From the NCBI RefSeq assembly GCF_002080455.1, contig NZ_CP020555.1:124001-188000 (forward strand): a stretch of 64,000 bases of DNA, read 5' to 3'. Below the pieces are notes generated by a model that was not told where the DNA came from, made no database searches, and saw nothing but the letters and a program-made list of their open reading frames with translations. Made by a program: the position numbers and the translations under genes. This stretch comes from Streptomyces sp. Sge12 (GTDB taxonomy: Bacteria > Actinomycetota > Actinomycetes > Streptomycetales > Streptomycetaceae). This document shows, in pieces, positions 24,998 to 32,749 of the stretch; position 1 is the first letter of the stretch; each line of letters starts with the position of its first letter.

Positions 24998-25867
24998 TCA
25001 GCGGGCGTAGAGGTCGAAGGTGGAGGCGCGTCGGGGTCCGGCCCGGACGGTGAGGGCGGGGTCGACGTTCAGCACGGCCTGGTGCAGGCGTTGCAGGGGT
25101 GGTGAGGGTTCGACGGCGAGGTCCTCGATGAGGCGGGTGCGCAGTCTGCGGTAGACGTCGAGGGCTCGGGCCTGGCGGCCGGAGCGGTAGAGGGCGACCA
25201 TCGCCTGTGCGTGCAGGGGCTCGTGGCGGGGGTGGCGGGCGGTGAGTTCGGTGAGTTCGGCCAGGAGCTGGGTGTGGCGTCCCAGTCGCAGGTCCATGTC
25301 GATGCGTCGTTCCGTGGTGCCCAGGCGGCTTTCCTGCAGGCGCAGTACCTCGATCCGCAGGATCGGTCCCGTTGTGACGTCGACCAGTGCGGGGCCCTGC
25401 CACAGGGCGAGTGCGGTGCGCAGGGCGGTGGCGGCGCTGTGGTCGTCGCCCTGCTCGTAGCTGCGGTGGCCGTGAGCGAGGAGGCTCTCGTAGGTGTGGA
25501 CGTCCACGGACGGGGCGGGGATCCGCAGCAGGTAGCCGCCGTGGCGGCCGGTGAGGACGTCCTTGGCGCCGCGGGGTCGGCCCCCTCCCGTACCGGCACC
25601 CGTACCCGTACCCGTACCCGTACCTGTGTTGGTGGTGAGGGCGGTGTGCAGGTGGCGGCGCAGTTGGAGGATGTAGGTCTGCAGGGTGGCCGGTGCGCCG
25701 GGGGGCGGGTCGGTTCCCCAGATCTCCTCGATGAGGGTGCCGGCGGGCAGCAGCCGTCCGGGGTGCAGGGCGAGGAGGGCGAGGAGTTGGCGGGGTTTGC
25801 GGGCGGTGGGCAGGACGGAGTTCCCGTTGATCTCGGCGCCGAGCGGGCCCAGGAGCTGGATCCTCAC
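24998..25867 (-). CDS. SARP-family activator with GT-repeat insertion
   Basis: A 289-residue SARP: DNA-binding domain (IQLLGPLGAEING, LIEEIWGTDPP, TLQTYILQLRRHL) and BTAD domain (ending DLAVEPSPPLQRLHQAVLN). Between the two domains (about residues 78-95) a 6-bp repeat of ACCCGT type (near 25598-25627) encodes TGTGTGTGTGAGTGGG. It is a close paralogue of the SARP at 20175-20996 but has CTG, not TTA, at the matching leucine. GTG at 25867 starts 61 bp after the TetR-family gene, on the same strand, so co-transcription is likely. Confidence 0.87.
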   Translation of the reverse strand: MRIQLLGPLGAEINGNSVLPTARKPRQLLALLALHPGRLLPAGTLIEEIWGTDPPPGAPATLQTYILQLRRHLHTALTTNTGTGTGTGTGAGTGGGRPRGAKDVLTGRHGGYLLRIPAPSVDVHTYESLLAHGHRSYEQGDDHSAATALRTALALWQGPALVDVTTGPILRIEVLRLQESRLGTTERRIDMDLRLGRHTQLLAELTELTARHPRHEPLHAQAMVALYRSGRQARALDVYRRLRTRLIEDLAVEPSPPLQRLHQAVLNVDPALTVRAGPRRASTFDLYAR

Positions 25868-25928
25868 GGTCTGCCGGCCCCGGTTCCTGCGGGGCGGGGC
25901 GTGTGCGGTGGGCGGGTCGCGGTGGTGC

Positions 25929-26603
25929 TCACCATCCGATGCGGACGGCCTGGGCGCCGGTGAACTCGGCCTCGGTCTGGTATTCGCGTTCGCGTCCGAC
26001 GGCCACGAGGCTGGGCAGCAGCAGGGCCCACAGGGCTGCGACCTTGCCCTGGAGTTCGGCGTAGGACATGCCGGTGGCGGACATGGTTTCGATGCCGCAG
26101 GCGGCGGCTGCGACCAGGGCCTGGGCGCTCTCCCAGCGGCGGCCGGCCGCGGGGAGCTCGCCCGCGTCGCGGGCCAGGCGCAGCAGTGTGGAGACGGCCG
26201 AGATCCAGGCCCGGTGGAAGTCGACGACGGCGGGCCGGGTCGGGGTGCATCCCCGCGGGGCGGGTTGGCCGCATTCCTTGGTGATGCGGAAGCTGGCGGG
26301 GATGGCGGGTTCCTCGTGGAGGGTCCAGGCCAGCCAGTGGGTGATGTCGATCAGGGCCTGCAGGGGTGAGACGCCGTCCTGGCGCAGGGTGCGCACGGCG
26401 TCGTGGAGCAGGGCGCAGCCGCGTTGCTGGACGGCTTCGGCGAGTTCGTCCTTGGAGGCGAAGTGGAAGTAGAGGGCTCCCTTGGTGACCCCGGCGGCGG
26501 CCGCGATCTCGCCGAGTGTGGCGTTGGCGTAGCCGTTGCGGTGGAACATTTCGGCCCCGGCGTGGACCAGGCGCCTGCGGGTCCGTTCCGACCTCTCCTG
26601 CAC
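25929..26603 (-). CDS. ArpA/ScbR-like TetR-family receptor
   Basis: A 224-residue TetR protein. The N-terminal HTH (about 5-52) reads RTRRRLVHAGAEMFHRNGY and GVTKGALYFHFASKDELAEAV, which is the hallmark of gamma-butyrolactone or butenolide receptors and their pseudo-receptor relatives. The C-terminal domain holds FRITKECGQ and the family's usual AACGIETMSATG. Such proteins repress SARP and signal-synthesis genes by binding ARE operators and release on ligand binding. The GTG at 26603 follows GAGGAG. It is flanked by SARP genes on both sides. I cannot tell a true receptor from a pseudo-receptor by sequence alone. Confidence 0.85.
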   Translation of the reverse strand: MQERSERTRRRLVHAGAEMFHRNGYANATLGEIAAAAGVTKGALYFHFASKDELAEAVQQRGCALLHDAVRTLRQDGVSPLQALIDITHWLAWTLHEEPAIPASFRITKECGQPAPRGCTPTRPAVVDFHRAWISAVSTLLRLARDAGELPAAGRRWESAQALVAAAACGIETMSATGMSYAELQGKVAALWALLLPSLVAVGREREYQTEAEFTGAQAVRIGW

Positions 26604-26731
26604 CGCGTCGTCTCCTCTCGCCCCGTGGAGGTCCTCGTGTTCCCGGCCGCGGGGACCTGTGGTGTGTCCCGGGGCCGGGCCGGGTCGTGCCCCTTTTTCG
26701 GCCGCCCCCGGCGGGCGGGGGTGGTCGGGCG

Positions 26732-27631
26732 TCAGACCCGTACGAGCCTTTCGCCGCCGGGCTCCGCGTGGGCCTCGGCCGGGCTCTCGGGTCCGGCCAT
26801 CAGGATCGAGCGCTGCAGGCGGCGCAGGGCGATGGAGGGTTCCAGTCCCAGTTCGCGCACGAGGGTGGCGCGCAGTCGCTGGTAGACGTCCAGTGCCTCG
26901 CCGCGGCGGCCGGAGCGGTGCAGGGCGAGCATGAACTGTCCGTGGAGGTTCTCGTGGGTGCGGTAGCGGGTGACCAGGACGGTCAGTTCGGCCAGGAGTT
27001 CGCGGTGGCGTCCCAGTCGCAGGTCGGCCTCGATCCGCTGGTCCAGGGCGCACAGCCGGGTCTCTTCCAGGCGTCTGGTCTCCATGTCGAGCTGGATTCC
27101 GCCCTGTACGTCGGCGAAGGCGGGTCCGGACCACAGGGCCAGGGCCTCGCGCAGCAGGCGGGCGGCGCCGGGGAAGTCGCCGGCGTCCATGGCGCGGTAG
27201 CCGGTGCCGGCGAGGCGGTCGAACTCGCGGACGTCGAGGGTTCCGCCGCCGCTGCTGAGGAGGTATCCGCCGGGCAGGGTGACCAGGATGTCCTTGGCGG
27301 TCCGCACCACCCGCCCCGCACCCGCACCCGCACCCGTACCGGTGGGGGTGTCGTCGTCGGCCCCGGCGTCGGGGCCGGTGGCGGTGGCGGTGCCGCGTTC
27401 GAGGGCGCCGGCGATGAGGGCGCGTAACTGCAGGACGTAGGTCTGCAGTGTGGTGCGGGCACTGCGCGGCGGTTCGCCCGCCCACAGTTCCTCTATCAGT
27501 GCCGATACGGGTACCACCTGATCGGCATGGAGGGCCAGGAGGGCCAGGACCTGCCGGGGCTTGGGGGCGGTCGGCGTGATGGAGATTCCGTTCTCCCGCA
27601 CCGCCAACGCGCCCAGTACATCGATGTCCAC
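26732..27631 (-). CDS. SARP-family activator with TTA codon and ARE-controlled promoter
   Basis: A 299-residue SARP with the DNA-binding domain (VLGALAVRENG, LIEELWAGEPP, TLQTYVLQLRAL) and BTAD domain (REFDRLAGTGYRAMDAGD to RELGLEPSIALRRLQRSIL). Leucine 69 is coded by TTA (27425-27427), the same position as in the SARP at 20175, so bldA control is likely. A low-complexity insert (TATATGPDAGADDDTPTGTG, then GAGAGAG) joins the two domains. Two ARE-like boxes lie 40-90 bp upstream, so a TetR receptor of this island probably represses it. It is the best candidate for the signal-controlled top activator. Confidence 0.88.
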   Translation of the reverse strand: MDIDVLGALAVRENGISITPTAPKPRQVLALLALHADQVVPVSALIEELWAGEPPRSARTTLQTYVLQLRALIAGALERGTATATGPDAGADDDTPTGTGAGAGAGRVVRTAKDILVTLPGGYLLSSGGGTLDVREFDRLAGTGYRAMDAGDFPGAARLLREALALWSGPAFADVQGGIQLDMETRRLEETRLCALDQRIEADLRLGRHRELLAELTVLVTRYRTHENLHGQFMLALHRSGRRGEALDVYQRLRATLVRELGLEPSIALRRLQRSILMAGPESPAEAHAEPGGERLVRV

Positions 27632-27672
27632 GCCGTACTCCCCTGTCCTTGGATGAGTCGCACAGCCAGTAG

Positions 27673-27720
27673 AAAACAGGACCGGCGGTTTGTCAATATC
27701 AAACCGGTCGTGCTGTTTTG
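27673..27720 (-). promoter_or_regulatory. Two adjacent ARE-like operators
   Basis: The first box is AAACAGGACC-GGCGGTTTG (27675-27693), the second AAACCG-GTCGTG-CTGTTT (27701-27718). Both fit the AAAC(A)xACCGxCxGGTTTG pattern of butyrolactone-receptor operators. They lie just upstream of the SARP start at 27631. Confidence 0.65.
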
Positions 27721-27871
27721 ATGGTCGATCATGTCCGACGGAACGTCAGAAACCTTTGCTGGCCTGGAATTTCGGGTGGGTTCGGGTGCGGTGGGGCGGC
27801 TTCAGGACGCCTCGATCACCCCCTCGACGAGGGTCACAGGAGGGTGGCGGACCCCACCTGAAAGAGACCGT

Positions 27872-28939
27872 TCAGTCTGATTCGGTGTCCGGGTCGGGGG
27901 GTGGGGCGGCACTGCCGGGCGATCCCTGCGGCAGCAGGGCGTCCAGGGCCGGGGGCGAGGCGAGCCGCGGCAGCATCAGCGTCCAGAACCGGGTCAGGGT
28001 GTGCGGTGCGAGCCACTGCCGGTCGTAGGCGCCCAGGACCTCCAGCCCCACCGTCGCGGCCACCACCCCGCGCGCCGCGTCCTCGGGCAGGAGCCCCTCG
28101 GCGAGCAGGCCCTCCCGGGCCGCGGCCGCCACGGCCGCCTCGACCCACAGCCGCCACTGCCGGCGCAGGTCCGCCGTCCCGTCGAAGGAGGGGTCCGCGC
28201 ACAGCGCGAACCCGGCCCGCACCACCGCGTCGTGCGCAAGGAGGGCCATCAGCCGGTGCGTGGAGTCCACCAGCACCTGCAACGAACCCCCGCCCGAACC
28301 GGCGCCCGCACTCCCGCCTGCGTTCCCGCCCGGGTCTGCGCCGGTGCCCGCGCTCCCGTCCGGGCCCGGGACGGGGGCCGGGGTGGTCGCTGCGGAGGCA
28401 GGGCCCGGTGCGGGGGCGGACGGGGCGGAGGCGGGGCCCGGGGCGGAGGCGGGGGCGGAACCCGGGGCGGAGGCGGGGGCGGGGCCCTGGGCGGGGCCCG
28501 GGGCGGGGCCCGGGGCGGAGGCGGGGGCGGTCGGCGCGGATGCGGGAGCCGGACCCGGCGCGGAGGCCGGACCCGGCGCGGGGGTGGTCCGGGCGGTGGT
28601 GGTCCGGGCGGTGGTGGTCCGGGCGGTGGTGGTCCGGGCGGTGGTGGTCCGGGCGGTAGTCGGACCCGGTCCGGGGGTGGTCGGGGCGGAGGCGGGGGCG
28701 GTCGGTGGTACGGCCGGGCCGGCCGTGATGCGCGACAGGGCCTGCGCGGCCCGGTCCTGGACGGCGCGGGCCAGGACGGTCTTGCCGGCGAAGTGGAAGT
28801 GCAGTCCCCCGGCGCTGACCCGGGCCCGGCGGCTGATCACCGCGATCGACGCGGCGGTGAACCCCTCCTCGGCGAACACCTCCGCGGCCGCACGCACCAG
28901 CGCCTCCCGCGTACGGGCCGCACGTTCCTGCTTGACCAT
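27872..28939 (-). CDS. ArpA/ScbR-like TetR-family regulator with a large Pro/Ala/Thr insertion
   Basis: A 355-residue TetR protein, about 130 residues longer than its relatives. The HTH (about 1-55; VKQERAARTREALVRAAAEVF and VSAGGLHFHFAGKTVLARAV) is of the receptor type. The extra length is a low-complexity block (about 70-200): five ARTTT units from a 15-bp minisatellite, then APGPAPASAP-type repeats, then GGNAGGSAG. The rest of the ligand domain (LVDSTHRLMALLAHDAVVRAGFAL onward) is intact and in frame. The insertion falls in the linker after helix 4, so folding may be preserved. A perfect ARE-like palindrome lies 11 bp upstream of the start, suggesting autoregulation. Confidence 0.8.
   Translation of the reverse strand: MVKQERAARTREALVRAAAEVFAEEGFTAASIAVISRRARVSAGGLHFHFAGKTVLARAVQDRAAQALSRITAGPAVPPTAPASAPTTPGPGPTTARTTTARTTTARTTTARTTTARTTPAPGPASAPGPAPASAPTAPASAPGPAPGPAQGPAPASAPGSAPASAPGPASAPSAPAPGPASAATTPAPVPGPDGSAGTGADPGGNAGGSAGAGSGGGSLQVLVDSTHRLMALLAHDAVVRAGFALCADPSFDGTADLRRQWRLWVEAAVAAAAREGLLAEGLLPEDAARGVVAATVGLEVLGAYDRQWLAPHTLTRFWTLMLPRLASPPALDALLPQGSPGSAAPPPDPDTESD
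28584..28658. repeat. 5 x 15-bp in-frame minisatellite
   Basis: GTGGTCCGGGCGGTG repeats start at 28584, 28599, 28614, 28629 and 28644; the last copy differs at its final base. They encode ARTTT units in the TetR protein. Confidence 0.9.
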
Positions 28940-28949
28940 GGAGTCTCCA

Positions 28950-28969
28950 CAAACCGCCAACGCGGTTTG
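28950..28969. promoter_or_regulatory. Perfect 8-4-8 ARE-like palindrome
   Basis: CAAACCGC-CAAC-GCGGTTTG is a perfect inverted repeat of ARE type, 11-30 bp upstream of the TetR start at 28939, so it would block the promoter or early transcription. Confidence 0.7.
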
Positions 28970-29112
28970 CCCAAGGGGGTGTAAAGATCGTTCCGGTCAC
29001 GGTCCGCGCCGCCACCGGAGCCCCGCTCGCGTCCCGCTGGAGCCGGCCGGCCCCACCGGCCCCACCCGCCCCACCGGGGGCCGCCCTCGGGCGGGCAGGG
29101 GGCGGGCGGGCC

Positions 29113-29793
29113 TCAGGACAGGGCCGGTTCGCTCTCCTGCGCCGCCCCCCGGCCGGGCCCGCGCCGCATCTCCGCGCTCACCCGCTCCCCCCGGTCGCCG
29201 GCGATGTCGAGCCTGGCGAGCATCGCGGGCGTCGCGATGCTCGGGCAGATGTGCTGGTAGACGGCGGCCACCCGCTGCTCGATGTCGCTGCGGTCGCTCA
29301 GGGTCTGCGAGTAGATCTGCGCGCCCGTCCAGCAGGCGGACAGGATCCAGGCCGTCTCGGCGGGATCCACGTGCGGCAGCAGCTCACCCTGCTCCTTCGC
29401 CCGCACCAGCAGGGTCCGCGTGAACTCGATCCAGCCCGGCACCGAACCCCCGCCGAAGATGTCGCGCATGCCCGGCCCCAGAGAGAGCCGGGCACCCGCG
29501 CTGAGCATGGGCTCGCGCTTCATCCGGTACGCCAGCACCATCGCGACGTCCACCAGTTCCTGCAGCTTGCTCTCCCGGTGGGGCACCCCGCCCTCGGCGA
29601 ACTGCTCGTCCAGGACGCCCTGCGCCAGCTCCTGCTTGGAGGAGAAATGGAAATACAGGGCGCCCTTGGTGACGCCCGCCCGCGCGAGGATGTCCGCGAT
29701 GGTGGCCGCGTCGTAACCGCGCTCGTCGAAGACCGCCGCCGCCGCTTCCAAGATCGCGCGACGCGTACGTACCGCACGCTCCTGCCGTGCCAC
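29113..29793 (-). CDS. ArpA/ScbR-type gamma-butyrolactone or butenolide receptor
   Basis: A 226-residue TetR protein with the most canonical receptor sequence of the three: VARQERAVRTRRAILEAAAAVFDERGYDAA is split here as the N-terminal HTH start, and GVTKGALYFHFSSKQELAQGV completes it. The ligand domain has the conserved tryptophan in WILSACWTGAQIYSQ, matching the Trp that contacts the ligand in CprB/ArpA-like proteins. GTG at 29793 is preceded by CGGAGG. It lies between the P450 gene (upstream, 120 bp) and the repeat-bearing TetR gene. Beside afsA and P450 genes this is the likeliest true receptor. Confidence 0.87.
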   Translation of the reverse strand: MARQERAVRTRRAILEAAAAVFDERGYDAATIADILARAGVTKGALYFHFSSKQELAQGVLDEQFAEGGVPHRESKLQELVDVAMVLAYRMKREPMLSAGARLSLGPGMRDIFGGGSVPGWIEFTRTLLVRAKEQGELLPHVDPAETAWILSACWTGAQIYSQTLSDRSDIEQRVAAVYQHICPSIATPAMLARLDIAGDRGERVSAEMRRGPGRGAAQESEPALS

Positions 29794-29913
29794 CGGTGCC
29801 TCCGTTGTCCATGGTCCAATACGGCCGGATCCACCGCGCGGATCCACCGCCCCATTAAAACCAACCAGAAGGTCCGATTCTTTTCAAGCAGGCCAGGCGT
29901 CGCCCCGACGCGG

Positions 29914-31272
29914 TCAATCGGCCACGGGCGCCCTGGGACCCAGCACCACGGGCAACTCCCGCAGCCCGTTGGAGATGAACGACTCCACCCGCCCCAACTC
30001 CCCCGCCCCCGCCAGAGCCGCCGCCGGGAACGTCTCGAAGAACCGCCGCACCGCCACCGCGCACTCCAGCCGCGCCAGCGTCGCACCCAGGCAGTGATGC
30101 GTGCCGAACCCGAACGACAGATGCTGCCCCCGCGTCGCCCGCAGCACGTCGAAGCGGTCGGCGTCCGCGCCGTGCACCTCGGGATCACGCCCCGCCGAAC
30201 CGAAGGAGATCAGGATCGGATCACCCTGCCCGATCACCACCCCCTCCCCCATGTCGATGTCCTCCACCGCGAAACGCAGCAGCCCGTAGAAGGCCGGCGG
30301 CTCGATCCGCAGCGCCTCCTCCACCACGTCCTCCCACGAAGCCAACCCCGCCCGCACCAGCGCCAACTGCGCCGGATTGCGCAGCAGTTCGTGCAGGGCC
30401 GTGCAGATCAGGTTGACGGAGGTCTCGTAACCGGCCGTGAAGAGCAGGATCAGGCTGTCGACGAGCTCCTTCTCGCTCAACCCCGCCCCCTCCGCACCCG
30501 CACCCGCACCCGCATCGGCGGCGGTAGCGGTAGCGGTACGGGCGTCGGTGGCGGTACGGGCGTCGGTGGCGGTGCGGGGGTCGGTGGCGGTGCGGGGGTC
30601 GGTGGCGGTGTCGCGGGCGGCGATGAGTGCGCTGGTCATGTCGTCGCCGGGGTGGCGGCGGCGGTGGGCGACCAGGTCCGCCATCACCACGTCCAGATCG
30701 GCCGCGTTGCGCTGCGCCTCCTCGGCGGTGATACCGGTGTCGAAGAACGCGTTGATGATTTTGTGCAGCGGGCCCCAGGAGTGCTCCGGTATCCCGAACA
30801 GCTCGAAGACGATCCGGGTCGGCAGCTCGTGGGCGAACCGCGTGCGCAGGTCCACCGCGCCACCGGGCGCCGAGGCGGCCAGGTCCTCCAGGAGTTCACC
30901 GACCACCTCCTCGATCCGGGGGCGCAGGCCGGCCGCCCGTCGGGCGGTGAACGCGGCCGCCGCCGGTCTGCGCAGCCGGGCGTGCTCGCTGCCGTAGGCG
31001 GTGATCATGTTCTGCACCGAGACCCAGATCGCCAGCGGCCACTGCTCCCCCACCTCGCCGCTGATCCAGGCCGGCCAGTGGCGGTAGGCGTCCTTGGAGA
31101 CCCGCGGGTCCACCAGGAGCCGGCGCATGTCGGCCGCGCGGCCCACGGCCCAGGCACTGACCCCGCCCGGCAGCAGGACCCGTGTCGCGGGCCCCTGTTC
31201 ACGCACGCGCGCGGCCTCGGCGTGCACGTCCCCGCCCAGGGCGTCGATCGCAAAAGGGCACTGACGGTTCAT
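29914..31272 (-). CDS. Cytochrome P450 with minisatellite insertion
   Basis: A 452-residue P450. The heme-binding loop is FGFGTHHCLG (Cys394), the I-helix reads LLFTAGYETSVN, and the ExxR motif is EEALR. About 40 residues of repeats (DPRTAT/DARTAT then AGAGAG) are inserted before the I-helix, coded by an 18-bp minisatellite. A P450 beside an afsA homologue and ArpA-like receptors also occurs on Streptomyces rochei pSLA2-L, where srrO takes part in making the SRB butenolides; by analogy this enzyme may hydroxylate a signal precursor. The ATG has GGAG 9 nt upstream and an ARE-like palindrome at 31346-31363. Confidence 0.87.
   Translation of the reverse strand: MNRQCPFAIDALGGDVHAEAARVREQGPATRVLLPGGVSAWAVGRAADMRRLLVDPRVSKDAYRHWPAWISGEVGEQWPLAIWVSVQNMITAYGSEHARLRRPAAAAFTARRAAGLRPRIEEVVGELLEDLAASAPGGAVDLRTRFAHELPTRIVFELFGIPEHSWGPLHKIINAFFDTGITAEEAQRNAADLDVVMADLVAHRRRHPGDDMTSALIAARDTATDPRTATDPRTATDARTATDARTATATAADAGAGAGAEGAGLSEKELVDSLILLFTAGYETSVNLICTALHELLRNPAQLALVRAGLASWEDVVEEALRIEPPAFYGLLRFAVEDIDMGEGVVIGQGDPILISFGSAGRDPEVHGADADRFDVLRATRGQHLSFGFGTHHCLGATLARLECAVAVRRFFETFPAAALAGAGELGRVESFISNGLRELPVVLGPRAPVAD
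30533..30604. repeat. 4 x 18-bp in-frame minisatellite
   Basis: Units GCGGTACGGGCGTCGGTG (two) and GCGGTGCGGGGGTCGGTG (two) run in tandem inside the P450 gene, in a loop region before the I-helix. Confidence 0.88.
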
Positions 31273-31345
31273 CTCACAACTCTCCAGGATGGACGGCGGC
31301 AGATCGGCGACAGGGTGCAGCGGCGTGTCCACACCCCGTATTCCA

Positions 31346-31363
31346 AAACCGCCCATCCGGTTT
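31346..31363. promoter_or_regulatory. ARE-like operator before the P450
   Basis: AAACCG-CCCATC-CGGTTT is a perfect 6-6-6 palindrome, 74-91 bp upstream of the P450 start, in the 488-bp gap shared with the divergent afsA-like gene. Confidence 0.65.
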
Positions 31364-31680
31364 CTGTTTCACCGGCGGCGGCCCCGAGTCTGACACGACC
31401 CGACCCGCATGCCAATGGTTTTCGGGACCCGGCCCGCCGCATCCGGTCCCCCGAAGTCGCCCTGGCGGGGGCCTGGTTGAACGGACGGCGCCCGCACCCT
31501 GTCCGACCGGCGCATATGACCGGAACCACGGTTCCCACTTGGGGCGGTGGTGTGCGCGTCCCCTGCGGCCGCACCCTGTCGGATATCCGCTGGTCCAGGT
31601 CCTGACAGCCCTCCCGGAGGGCGCCCGGCGGGCCGCCGGGGCGACGTGCGGGCCGCATCCTGCCCGGCTGAGCTCCTTGC

Positions 31681-31693
31681 AAACAAAACCGGA
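31681..31693. promoter_or_regulatory. ARE-like half-site before the AfsA homologue
   Basis: AAACAAAACCGG resembles one arm of an ARE. It lies about 70 bp upstream of the AfsA start. The other arm is poorly preserved, so this is tentative. Confidence 0.35.
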
Positions 31694-31760
31694 GAGTACG
31701 TATCTTGCGTCTCGCGAGCGCAACCCGTCCCATCCGTCGAACGGCTCTGCGGGAGAAGTC

Positions 31761-32720
31761 ATGACCATGCTGACGATCGGAAAGCACGCGCCCGTCCTGC
31801 CCCTGCCCGGGACGGAGCAGCCATGGATGCGCTGCAACGACGCCCGCCAGCTGACCACCACCGTGCCCCGGGAATACGTCCACCGCAGCTCACTGGCCGA
31901 GGTCTTCCTGACCGGCTGCGAACGCACCGGCCAGGACACCTTCACCCTGACCGGGCAGTGGCCCCGCGCCCACACCTTCTTCACCAGCGCCGACGGCACC
32001 GGCCACGACCCCGTCCAGGCCGGCGAGACCGTCCGCCAGGTCGGCCTCTACCTCTGCCACGCCGTCTACGGAGTCCCCCTCGGCCACAACGTCCTGCTGT
32101 GGAGCCTGGACTTCACCACCCGCCCCGAACACCTGCGCATCGGCCGCGGCCCCAGCGACCTCACCATGAACGCCCTGTGCACCGACTTCGGCTGGAAGGG
32201 CAACCGGTTCTCCGGCTACCTCAGCGTCGACATCCACCGCAACGGCGAACTCGCCGCCCGCGGCACCGCCCGCTTCTCCTGCGTCGCCCCCGCCACCTAC
32301 CGCCGCCTGCGCGGCGACCGCGGCCGCCTGGCCCTGACCCGCCCCCTGCCCCGCCGCACCCCCGTCCCCGCCCACACCACCGGCCGGCTCCTGCCCTTCG
32401 ACGTCGTCCTCGCCCCCACCGACCACCCCGGCCGCTGGCAACTCAACCCCGACCTCGACCACCCCATCCTCTTCGAACACGCCAACGACCACCACCCCGG
32501 CATGGTCCTCGTCGAAGCCGCCCGCCAGGCCGCCAGCGCCCTCCACGCCCCCGCCACCTTCACGCCCGCCGCCATCGCCACCGAATTCCACCACTACGCC
32601 GAACTCGACGCCCCCTGCTGGATCGACGCCACCCTCACCGCCCCCGGCCACGTCGCCATCACCGGCCACCAGGAAAACCGCACCATCTTCCGCTCCACCG
32701 TCACCGCAACCACCACCTGA
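31761..32720 (+). CDS. AfsA-family signal biosynthesis protein
   Basis: A 319-residue protein with two AfsA hotdog repeats (about 25-160 and 190-310). Landmarks are LTTTVPREYVHRSSLAEVFL, RQVGLYLCHAVYGVP and, in the second half, GMVLVEAARQAA. AfsA enzymes join a beta-ketoacyl thioester to dihydroxyacetone phosphate, the committed step to gamma-butyrolactone and some butenolide signals. The ATG is chosen from a GGGAGAAG ribosome site. It diverges from the P450 gene. Downstream begins a 2-kb non-coding repeat region. With three ArpA-like receptors it forms a classic signalling locus, but the ligand type cannot be read from sequence. Confidence 0.88.
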   Translation: MTMLTIGKHAPVLPLPGTEQPWMRCNDARQLTTTVPREYVHRSSLAEVFLTGCERTGQDTFTLTGQWPRAHTFFTSADGTGHDPVQAGETVRQVGLYLCHAVYGVPLGHNVLLWSLDFTTRPEHLRIGRGPSDLTMNALCTDFGWKGNRFSGYLSVDIHRNGELAARGTARFSCVAPATYRRLRGDRGRLALTRPLPRRTPVPAHTTGRLLPFDVVLAPTDHPGRWQLNPDLDHPILFEHANDHHPGMVLVEAARQAASALHAPATFTPAAIATEFHHYAELDAPCWIDATLTAPGHVAITGHQENRTIFRSTVTATTT

Positions 32721-32749
32721 CCACCGCTGTCCGGCGTCCGACGTCGGGG

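Noticed and set aside
29846..29885. ARE-like site upstream of the canonical TetR receptor gene
   Set aside because: AAAACCAACC and GATTCTTTT are only weakly symmetrical; too few matching positions to call.
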